Assembly (NCBI RefSeq): GCF_932526225.1
Contig: NC_064042.1
Location: 11,233,040 to 11,297,039 of the forward strand
Source of the DNA: Nematostella vectensis
Taxonomy: Eukaryota > Cnidaria > Anthozoa > Actiniaria > Edwardsiidae
Length of the DNA: 64,000 nt
Direction: 5' to 3'
The notes below the pieces were generated by a model. That model searched no databases. It saw only the letters and a list, made by a program, of their open reading frames with translations, and was not told the origin of the DNA. This document shows positions 9,401-21,400 of the stretch, one piece after another (position 1 is the first letter of the stretch; every line of letters starts with the position of its first letter). Both the position numbers and the translations under genes were made by a program.

Positions 9401-12400
9401 ACAGTTTGAGTCCGCGAGGGACTGGTACACACCGTTCAGGTTTTTCCGCTTACAGGTTACAGTCCTTGTCTGGCGACCCCCCGCACAGGTCTGTGAGCAC
9501 TGGAATGAATCCACACAATGCCAATACATTTTCTCTCATGATGGAAAGCTTCATTCGAACCTTCTCAGGGAAGGAGAGATACTCGACTATAAGCTTAGGA
9601 GGTTGATTGAACTAAAAAAAAAACCTATTTTGAATTTTATACCAAAAAAAGAAAATTCGCAGAAAAGTCTTTTTCCAAACGCAGTGTAATTGACCCCCCC
9701 CCCCCCCCCAACAACAACAACAACAAAAAAGAACAACAGCTAATGATAGTAAAAAGTATATTTACTTTACAGCCCAAAAAGCTCAGACAAATCTTAAACT
9801 TCCAATTACGTATAGCGATAAGCTCCATGAGTTTGGGAATAACTACGTCAACTTGCAAAAAATGGTTATCCTTTTTATTTCCTAGCAGCCATCTTGAGTA
9901 GGGCATGAAAGAGGCAGCCATCTTGAATTACAAGCATTCTCGCGTTCTTGCCTCAGTATTCCTTATACCATTCAGGCGAAAAACAAAATAGTTTCAAATG
10001 AAATATGATTACAATAGTGCTTCATGATTGCATCAGATAATAAAAAATAAAGCGCACATTATAATGATACTTACCGCTGACCACTCCGTAGCGACCCATT
10101 CAGCGGGGCAGTTGTCGTAATTTTCACAATTTTGACTCAAGGCTGGTTTACTTCCGGTACAGCTGGAATCCGGAAGTGTCTTGTACTGATTGGACCCAGC
10201 AAATATCTCACGGCGGCAGACGACCGAGCGGGACTGAGAACCTTTACCACAGGTAGCAGAGCATGGGTTCCATTCGGTCTTGTACCAGCTGTCAATCAAA
10301 TAAGACATCAGTCGAAATTGTTAGACCTTATACAATGATTCTATAGACAACAACAACTAACTTGATATGTACCTAACGAACTTTGTTTGTTTATGCTTTT
10401 AAGTTGTAATGAGAATAAGAATCTTCAGCCCTTTTGTCCGTGTTTGGCTCTATCGAGTTTCCTAATGTTTTTGGCTCCCTGTGGAAAGTCCAAATGACCC
10501 ATTCTCCTCCTCGCACACTAATAAACGGAACACAGGAGTCCCACGCCTCTTATGGACACGCCGATGAACAAGGCTAGAGTATCTTCATAAAACTGTTCAG
10601 TTTCTTCCTTTAATACACTATTTCGTTACATATTTTGGGTGTCTTGCAGTATCGCATAATTTGTCATGCAGTGTCTGTGTCACGTGATCAGTCGGTCCCA
10701 AGTTTTAACGTAATGCAGCCCGTTATATGTCACGCATTCTTGATTATTTGTCACGTATTGGCATATCATAGTGCAGCACCTTTACATCACGTGGTCCTAA
10801 CTCTATATTTACTACGTAATCTCACCTCAAATGTCACATATTCACATTCTAAACATCACGCACTAACTCGATCTTTCCTTCGCCATGTCACGTAATTCTC
10901 TAACTTATGCGACCGCTTTCTGATATACTTACACATGCTTTTCTAACTGATCTCGTTGGTTGACATACCTGGCAGCGCACGGGGCGATCTCACATTCTTG
11001 CGTTGATGCGGGCTTTGCCTCTGCGCAGAAGCTGTCTGCTACGTAAGTCCCGTCATCACTGCGGATGCACGACACGTGACGCTCTTGAGCACCTGCGCAT
11101 GTGCAACCAAATAGAAATGAGTGATTCCAGAAAAATTTCAATTTCCTCGGGAAATCATGCGGCCTCCATCGATGGTGCATTTGGCGGGTACTACACGTAC
11201 AGTGGGAACTCTTTTCTCCTTAGTCCTTTGAGATCGTATGGAGGAAAGTCAGTTTATATTCCGGACCCACGCAGATTAGGCGATTAGGCGGAAAATTGCA
11301 TCATAGTCAACTTGGTCATATATGCATAACATTCAGAGCCGTAGTAGGCCACGTAAGATTGGGGGGGGGGGTAGGGAGGGGGTGGGCGTGGTATGTATTT
11401 TTGACTTGATGAACACTGGTGTTCACGCAGCTCTTGATGAACAGGCGCCCGTTTCTCGAAACTCCCGAGAATTCTCGGGCCCGAAAACTTTATTTTGCAT
11501 TTTTGCTAAAAATTTCGCATGTTTTCCTTTTGCAGAACCGCTTTCATGTTTAAGAACAGTTTGAACTTCCTTTTGTTCGTATTCCAAATGATTGCGCTCA
11601 ATAGGGCTATTTTCGAAGTTTTGCTGAAGCCAGAAAGTTACCCGAAAAGTCTCGGGTGACTGCGAGGTCCCGAGAACTTTCTTAATATTTAAGCCATGTG
11701 AATTTCGGGCCCGAGAAGTTCGGGAAAAGTCAAAATCTATAAAGAGAATCATCCTTCACATGAATCTTTGTGGTAAAATACGATGTTTGACGATATTTCA
11801 ATACATTTAGATACCATAAATTTTATAGGATTAGCCAGCTTTTCAAATTTAAGAAATAAATCGTTTTCGGGCCCGAGAATTCTCGGGTGTTTCGAGAAAC
11901 GAGCCGCAGCTCTTACCAGGCCCGCAGTCGAACAAACATGCGCTCCAAATTCCGGTACTCCAGTGATAATGGACTTCGGTATGGACTGGCAGCTGTTTTG
12001 GACACACTACGTCGCGGTTGCAGTCTTGTTGAAGCGGGGGCTTGATAGCGTGATGACAAAGGAAGTCTGCGAGGGACTGGTAAACACCATTCAGGTCCTT
12101 CTGCTTACAGGATATAGTTCTTGAATGCTGACCCCCCTTACAGGTCTTTGTGCACTGAAAAAAATACGAGAATCAAAATCATGCGGCCTCCATCGATGGT
12201 GCATTTGGCGGGTACTACACGTACAGTGGGAACTCTTTGCTGCTTAGTCCTTTGAGATCGTATGGAGGAAAGTCAGTTTATATTCCGGACCCACGCAGAT
12301 TAGGCGGAAAATTGCATCATAGTCAACTTGGTCACATATGCATAACATTCAGAGCCGTAGTAGGCCACGTAAGATTGGGGGGGGGGGGGATGCACGATAC

Positions 12401-15400
12401 AGAAACATTATGAAAATATTGCGGGGCACAGCCACACCCATATTGGTCATTTCCTTATAATTTGGGAAAATATTGCGGGGCACATGCCCCCAGTGCCCCA
12501 CCCCTTGCTACGGCCCTGACATTTCATCAAAGATCACGCACTGTTCAATCCACATACCGCTGACCAATCCGAGGGCACCCATTCAGGAGGGCAGTTGACC
12601 TTGTTACACTTCTGGGTCAAGGTGACGGTTGGTTTACTTCCGGTACAGCTGGAATCGGGAAGTGTCTCGTATTGCTTGGATCCAGTGAACGTCTCACGGC
12701 GGCAGATGACCGAACGGGACTGAGTACCTCTACCACAGGTAGCCGAGCATGGGCTCCATTCCGTCGTGTACCAGCTGTCCATCAAATAAATCATCAGTTC
12801 GTTTGGATCAAGTTTAATTCAGTGGTTTAAAGGGTTACTCTTGAAGACATGGCACGCGCTAAGGGGGTAGCGAGAAGAGCAAAGAACGAGGAAACAGCTA
12901 GTGAATATTAAATGTCTGAATAAAGGTTAACCTAAACAAAAAAAATTGAAAGAAACGTTTCTTGTACGCAAATGTGTTTGCTAAAGAACAGAATATTTTT
13001 TGTGGCAGGTCATCACGCAAATATGTGCTCGCACATGATGATGATTCTTCAGCATTGTATCTTCGTTTAGCAACCTCGACATGAGATCAATTTATTATTA
13101 TTAACTCTTGATGTCACAGATTGTTCTCTTTCATGTCACGCACTTAATTGCGCCATGTAACGTTTTCGCCGTTACTCAGTTTCCTTTGTTGCGCAGCTCT
13201 TTTAATTTGATCCTTGCTGATTTACCTGGCAGTACACGTGGCGGTCTCACAGTCTTGCCTTGTCATGGGCTTCGCGCCAGCGCACACGCTATCTCTGACG
13301 TAAGTGTCGTCATCTATGCGCACGCAAGCCACGTCACGCTCTTGGGAACCTGTTGAACAACAAAAACATCCCCTTACAGTTCATTTTGGAAATTTCTCAC
13401 GTGAAATAAAAAGATTTGATTGACTCCCCATCCTCCCCCCGCCCACCCCCCTAAATAAAGAAGAAAAAAAAGAAAAAAGTATTTTAAGTTTATAATTGAA
13501 AAAATCGAGCTCTCCTAAGCTTTTTACTTGCCTACCCCGTGGCTCCACACCAAATTATTTTATTTTAACGATGAAATCTGTTGGCATAAGTACCCTCTAT
13601 GAGCCATTATAGCTCTTGGGAAAATTGCAAAATATTGTTTAAATAAAAAAAATATGTTTTATGTGCATAAATGTGGCAAGCCGTTATTCTTCGTTCTTCT
13701 GGAGGCAGACACAATTGGCGTTGATATAAACACCCCATTACTCCGGGGGGCCGGCTTCTTCAATCCCCCCGTTCCTCTACGTCCCGGATGTGTATTTCTC
13801 ACCACGCCCACAGGCGACCGGGCATGCGCTCCACTCTCCTATCTTCCACTGGACATCAGTACTGCTGACGCTCGTTTCTCCAGGAATTAAGTACTTCCAC
13901 GTACAAGGCCTGGTGGTAGTAGGATAAGGACTCTGAAACATTCAAGAACCCCATCGATACTGATTATGTTTTCTAAATCAATAATTGTCACTAGCAAGTG
14001 GGCGATCGCGCAACAAATACGAGGAAACTAAACAAAATAAATGAGTAGATAAATGAATATGATAAATACTATAGCTAACTGCTAACTACAAGGGTAACAG
14101 ACATGGCGACGAAAGATCAGTGCTGCATTAGCTGATTCCACTGACAAGCTGATCTCAGGTTCAAGACCCAGACTCAATACTGTACTAAATAATTAGATAG
14201 CCGGTGATGTGCGCAGTAACCTAGATAAATAAGATAAGAATAAAAACCCTTGTTGTAAAAGCGCTTGTTGTAATGCCTATCTTATTTGTAAGATATATAC
14301 AATGGGCCGCTCAATGAAGGTTGCCCGTTCAACAGAAGCTTGCTCGCTTAATGCAGGTGGCCAGATACAGCAGTTTAGGAAGAAATTCTTATTTCTATAG
14401 ATATTTTTTAGATTAATACACTGTCTCAGGGAATCGCGGCTTATTGGCGTTTTTATTTCACCACTGTAAATGCAGCTGCCTCCGGGTGATTAAGAGTGAA
14501 ACGTGTTGTATATGTTTGGAATATCTGGATACACGTGCCGAATGCCTGTTACACATGGAGAATACGCGCGGCACTTTTTCGAGATACCTTAGATATATTT
14601 ACGGGATTCCTGCGGTACATGTCCGGGATAGCTGTGGTATATTTACGGGATGCCTGTGGTACATGTCCAGGATGCCTGTGGTATATTTACGTGTTTCATG
14701 TGGTACATGTCCGGGATACCTGTGGTGTATTTAAGTGATTCCTGCAGTACATGTCCGGGATACCTGTGGTATATTTACGGGATTTCTGTGGTACGTGTTT
14801 GGCATGCCTGTGGTATATTTACATGTTTCATGTGGTACATGTCCGGGATTCCTGTGGTACACTTACCACCATATAGATCCCTAATCGAGCGTTTGTTGGT
14901 CCGTCGATGTCGAGCATATCCTTATACAAGTAACTTTCTTTCTTGTAGGATATTCTCGTGCCAGCTGCATGTATGGTCTTACTCCAGGAAGGCACACTGA
15001 TTAGGAACCTTCCCGCAGTGTTCTTTAACCCTGTGTGAAAGACGAATAGTCGATATGTCTTGGAAACACATCAAAGAATCTTGTTCAATCAATCTAGCTC
15101 CCTCGGTCCATTCCTTAATAGGACATTAAAACCCATATTTGGAAATTTCGCTTTTTTTCGTCGCCAGAACTGTGTACGTCGAAACTTTCCATGTAAAATT
15201 ATAGGAATTCGTGTTAACTACGACTCCATTTTGAAACAGGCCCTGTCCCTAGCGTTTTTAGAAATCACAGGTTTCCCGCGCGCTCGTCCACTTTTAGACC
15301 ATTAAACCCCAGGCCCGTACCCAGGGGGGGGGGTGCAAGGGGTGCGAACGCATCCCCCCCCCCCAAACGGCCGAAAGTCCATTTTCTGTTTTCGATAGAC

Positions 15401-18400
15401 GTGTTATCTGTAGACAAAACTATAAAGTATAAGTTAGATCACTCTGGTGTGTCATCAATCCCCCCCCCCCCACACACACACACACACAGAAAAATTAGGT
15501 CCACTTTTCGAATTTAGCACCCACCTAAGAAGAATCCTTACGGGCCTGAACCCTGCCATGCTATTGACTGATATGAACTGGGGCGAGTGCATGGAGACGA
15601 GGCTGTATAGATGATTATTAGTAATTCAGCTATTTCATTAGGGGGGTCCTGAGGTTGGAAGATTTCAGCCCCCGACGTTTTGGGTTGCTTTCTTCCTTTG
15701 TATTTTTTCTCGCAAATCCAGGAGCCCAGTTTTTTACTGACTTAAAATTTAACGCCCCTTGCGCTCTAAATACCTCATAATTGTACCTACTGCTCTCTTA
15801 CCTAAAATCGTGATATCGGCTTCGGTTTTCCCCACGTGAGCATGTGTTGCGCCAGGCGGAAGATCAAACAAGTTACATTCATAGGGAAAGCCCCCTGCAA
15901 AGGATAAGACATAACATCCGTTATGGTCAAGTCTTATTATAATGTGATACATGCAACATACCACGCTTACCTACACGTGCAATCGAGTTTGATAGTCCGA
16001 TGAGGGATTAGCGTTCACGAGTATTCATAAATGGTTATTACAAAGTGCGCGCTCTGATTGGCTAAGTTAATGGTGGATCATGAACACTTCTCTTTCAGCA
16101 CGCGGAAGGAACCCTCTTTTTTATACGGGTTTATACGGGTTTACATCAGAAACCTGGTACTGCTGTGGTAGCTTTAAAAACAAAAATCTTCTACTTCCGG
16201 TTGCCGTCTTGAATAGACGTCTTAGCTTAAATTCCCTAATAAATCCTGCAGCCCTTGCCTGTGGTAGTACAGCTTGCTGAGCCAGTGACGACCGAACACG
16301 TGGAGCTATCCCCATTACACACGCCACAGCGGTCAACGTGCTGTCCGGACCCAAGGACGCCATCACATCCGACAGGCTATGACAAAAACACACATGATCA
16401 ACTAAACACCGAAAAAATACATCATTCAATAATGACTATAAGTCGGGTTATGTGGTTTGACGATAAATAGTTTTTCTTTACCAGCTCAGAATATTTCCTT
16501 TTCTGGAAACACTTTTTTGTTTTGAAACAACCAATCACAGATGAACTTGTAAGATGACGTCATAACACTCGCTGGACCTAAGTAAAACAAACATGGCGGC
16601 CATAGAGAGACGAGAGTGAGAGCATAAAACAGTATCTTTCTTCTTTTTGGTAGGATTTAGACGTATAAAAACTTGAAAGACTTGTAGAAAAGCCTTTGGG
16701 CGCAAAGATGTGGTAAAATTCATATTTCGAATGGCTATGTTAGGTGGGAAAGTCCGATTCGCTATAGTCAATAGATGACGGCGAGGACGATGGCCATCAC
16801 GATTGAATTACAGCTTGGAAGCGTAATTATACTGGAATTCGAAGGCACAACTAACGGTGGACAAGCAGGCATGAATTCTTGACCCTGGAGTTGACTACTC
16901 AGTACTACAAATGGTTTTCGTTGCTTCCTCCGAAGCTCATAATGCATGCATTAATACATGCCTTACGATGTGTTGTGTTTAGTCTGAATAAGTTATACTT
17001 ATGTGCAGCCCGTCCGAGTTTGTCGGTCGATCATGAACATTCAGTATTCAAATTGCCTTGTGCAGGCGCTGTTAAAAGCTGAATGGGGTCTATAATATTT
17101 AAGTTTCCAGAAAAGGAAACATTCTGAGCTGTTTACCTTGCACCTGCTGCTCCAATGAGGTTGCTAAAATATTCTTCTCTGGAGCAAATCTTTGAAAATG
17201 CATGTCTAAACCCTCGACCCCTCCATCTTCATGTTCCCCTTAAACCCCACTTAGGACTGTCTAGAGACTTGGCAAGCACCTTTACCAGCCACCTACCCTC
17301 CCCCCATAGTCACAAACACCTGGCACACTCCTTGACCAGCACCCTCCCCTCCCCCAATAGTCCTAACCACCTGGCACACCCTTTGATCAACACCCTCACT
17401 ACCCTTCATAGCCTATTCAACTGGCAAACTCCTTGGCCAGGACCCCCCCCCCCCCTATAAACCACACTCTTGGTACACTCCTTAACAGCACCCTTCCCTC
17501 CCATATTCCAAACACCTTGCACATTCCTTGACCAGCACCCTCCCCTACCCCCATAATCCACACACCTTGCACACCCCCTGGATGCACACGTCTTTGTTGT
17601 TTCTGTCCGAGTTGCATCGAGTCCCGTCTTTAACTTGTCCTTCTGGGTAAGCTAACCTTCCACTCGTGCAAAGAAGCTGGCACGGATGGTCTGGGAAAAA
17701 GCATTTTTTTTTATAGTAACAGTTTAATCAAGCTGAATTAAATGTCAAATAGGCAGAAAAATAAAGCGCCATTTTGCATTTAGAAAACAAAGCTGACGTG
17801 TGGCTAACATGATGCGGCTAAGGAAATGTCACCTTTCCTGGTAACAAAAAAAAAAAAAAAAAAAAAAAAAAACTCACCGCTATCAAAGTATGGGACGTAT
17901 CCTGAATTTTTGGCCTTGCATTGCTGTTCTCTGAATGTCTCGCTTCCACTTGTACACGGCGCAGAATTACAACCTCTGTAATGTCCTCTGCCGGATCCGA
18001 CACAGTCTGCACCGCCACGCGCAGGCCTAAAGTAGACGAAAATAAAAACGTGAAAAGCATTGCTAGCGCTAGATGAAGGAGATACTGGTGAACTGCTTAT
18101 CACATAGCACCTCCCAAGAAGGTACAAACGCTACCTTTTGCCAGCATTGCTGAGCAAGTGTCTCGCCAGCAGCCCTTGCTCAGTTTGCAGGAGGCTAAAC
18201 TTAATCAAATCGTGTTCTCACCCCCCCCCCCCCCCCCCTTGGCGGCCAAAATTCTCATATAACACCTATGGACGCGCACATTCCCACACCCCCTCAGCCA
18301 ATCCTGGGCACGCTCCTGCTGGATTGGTAAACGAAAGAAAAAAAAAGAAAAGAAAAGTAATGTTCCTTTGATTTTACGATGACCAGCTTTTGAACACCGC

Positions 18401-21400
18401 AAAATAAGCAGTACGAGCATGATTTTATGAAAAAGTATTAATTTTACTAACGCAGTGTTCGTAGTCCGTGTTTTTCACTTACTTGGGATTAGTGCAGGTT
18501 CGCGTTTTCCATTGAACGCCACCGTCACAAGAATAAGAACAAGCAGAGTAGTCCGCTGACCAGTCAGACCAGCCTCCATTAATGGGCAAGGAACCGTCAT
18601 CGATGCACTCGCCCGCAATGCACCACTGGGTAAAAATAAAATTGATAACTTTAATGAGAAAATAATTTTTTTGTATTTTACTCTCTAAGGCCCCTTATCT
18701 TTTTTTTAAATTTAAGCTGAAAAATAACTAGTCAAATGACTAGCTTGAACCAATTAAACGTTAACAACATTTACGGTTTTTGAAAATCATTTTCGTCATC
18801 GTTATTTACTATATTTCTCTGTTTACCTTTCGCTCTCCACAATACGTCCCATCAAGAGGTGGAGCAACATTTGATGGACATGTGAAGTAAGTTTTAGTGC
18901 AGAATAAAGAGCCACAGTCACTCTGAAAAAAAAATCAGTTTCATTCCTTTTATGCAATAAGCTTATTACAGCGGGAAACGAGCCGTCGTGGCCACCCTGT
19001 CATTTCTATAAAGTAAACCAATATAAAGGATACAAACAATGATTGACGTGAACCTCACTAGTCAATCAAAGTGGCCAAAAGATACTTCAGTGCACATGAG
19101 GGTATGATGAATCATAAAAGTAATAAAGTTTGTGTCAATCAAAACAATGAATTTCACATACTCATTGGCTAACTTTCTTAAAACTTATTTTAGTGCCCTG
19201 GCGCACGTGGCACTATAAAAATGTAGTTAATGAGATTTTTTTTTTTATTTAATGATACAGGAAGCGAGAATTCCTTCCTTTACTCACTACTTTCATCTCG
19301 CACTGTCTGTAGGTACTACCATACTGCATCTGGCATTGCTTGTTCCGGTCGTAGATCTGTCCAGGAAGTTTGCCGTGCCAGGAAGAAGGGTAATGGACGA
19401 TATTTCCAGGCGCGTCATCCAGTACCGTACAAGAGTCGCCTCTGCGGTGGAATGATATTGATTACAGGGTAGCAAGGGGTGGGGGACTGTCCCGGGGGAG
19501 GGGGGAAAAGCCTTTATGGTAGACGGGGTGATCGCTATTTTTTAGGGTATAATTTTAGGGTATAATTGAACTTCTGGGGGGAGGGGGTGTTTAACGATTC
19601 TTCAGATTCTGCTATCCTTTAGGGGGTTCAAGCTAATCGATCATCCTATCCAATAACAACCGGACTCAAAAGTCGTCATAATATGAATATGCTCGATGTC
19701 AGTGTCTTGCGGACCGCAACAAAATTCCAGAAAACTGGAAATGTGTTTCCTGATAACTTAGGGTTTTAAATTGCTTCGACCACACCCAAAGTGCTATTCC
19801 TATTAACTCCGTCTATTTTAATAGGAGTCCCTCACCTCCCCCCTGAGAGGCATTGGGGTCAAATAGCTAAATTTATGTATCGCTTTACAGTTATTTCTAG
19901 AAAACTAGCAGTAACATAATAGATGTATATGTTTGCTGAAATTAAAGGGATGCTAGAAATATACAACTCTAGACATAGCATTCCCATCGACTAGCGACTT
20001 ACGCGAGAACATGCTGGATCTGCTCGCGGCTGCATGGAGAGAATTTGAAAGCGTCGACGCCGCCTGCTATGGCATGGGACATGATGAATTTGCCATCTGG
20101 ACAATCCGCTGTACCGTCGTGACCGACACCAAGGCTAAAAAATGGAAATATATTCTGTAACTGGTAACACATAATACATAATATAATAAAATTCTATGAG
20201 AATGGTGGTGTAGGCTGATGTTGGTTATGATGGTATGGTTGATCTGATGATAATGGTGATGACTGATGACGATGGCGCTGATGACGATGACGTCGACACG
20301 ACATTAATAAAATGATGATGAAGAAAATGCTGGTGATGCTGATGATGAATGAAATGCTGCTGCTGATAATGATGACGACGACGATGATGATGATGATGAT
20401 GACGACGACGATGATGATGATGAAGATAATGCTGACGATGATGGGGATGATGGTTGGGCTGTTGATGATGGATGATGATGATGATGATTGCGACGATAAT
20501 CACAATGATGATCATAATGACAAATGATTACTCACGAATGCGCGATTTCGTGTGCTACGAGCAGAGCGGATTGAATGCCAATATCCCCCGCTAGTGTTCT
20601 GCCGAGTCCGTTGCATGTTGAGCCCGCAACGGCAATTCCTGTAGAAAAAGGCACACAGTCTCAAGGACGTATCTCTTACAAAGCCATCGGGAAGAGGGGA
20701 AAAGGAGTTAACATCAAAACTACAACCCCCTGTTTGATGCTAAAAAATACGCGACATTAGAAAATATCACGATCAGCCGAATGCCGCTTGCATTACGTGT
20801 GTGTAAATTTCAATATTATTTTATTGCAATACAGTGGCTAGCGAGGTTGACCTGGCCGCTAAATAGAGATACGTTCGAGGCTCTGAAACCAGGGTGAGTG
20901 GAACCTGGATTTTACCATATGCCTCGAAAGAATAAAAATGTATCGTAAAATCGAGGTATCGTTGCAAAGAGGTCCTCGATTTTACGATATAAAGGAAAAT
21001 CCATTGAAATTATCGTTGTAGCGAGGAAGGGTTAATTATCCACTTTTACAAAATAATAATATTGCAACTGTACTCTGTGTATGACTGTACAGTTACTCTC
21101 CGTAAGACTGTAATCTGTAAACTGTACTTAAAGATCTGTCAGTTAATAAATCGATTAACTGTACTGTAAATGTGTGGTGGAGTTTTTCTCTCTTTGTTAT
21201 CTCGCCCGATATTATGATACTTGCGATATCAGATACATTGCAGTCTTTGATGGCACTCACCGCCTGTAGTATTCCTACAAAAAAAGAAACATTGAAATAC
21301 ATCGCCTTTTACATCGCTGTAAAATCATTTTACATCGCTGACGCTCAGGGTGTGGTGACTAAGAAAATCGATCGCGTCGTCTATACTTACGACATGAGCA

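Noticed and set aside
14444-15000. Open frames with repeated MSGIPVVYL-type peptides
   Set aside because: They follow the 22/44-bp minisatellite in both plus frames and overlap an ADAMTS exon on the other strand.
17050-17190. Possible 27-nt exon (17188-17110 area) reading NLIGAAGA to bridge the ADAMTS Cys-rich gap
   Set aside because: Phases would fit, but it lacks the expected cysteines and still needs another exon before 16376, so I left the gap open.
20225-20527. His-rich (minus) and Met/Asp-rich (plus) open frames
   Set aside because: Translations of an imperfect trinucleotide repeat inside an ADAMTS intron.
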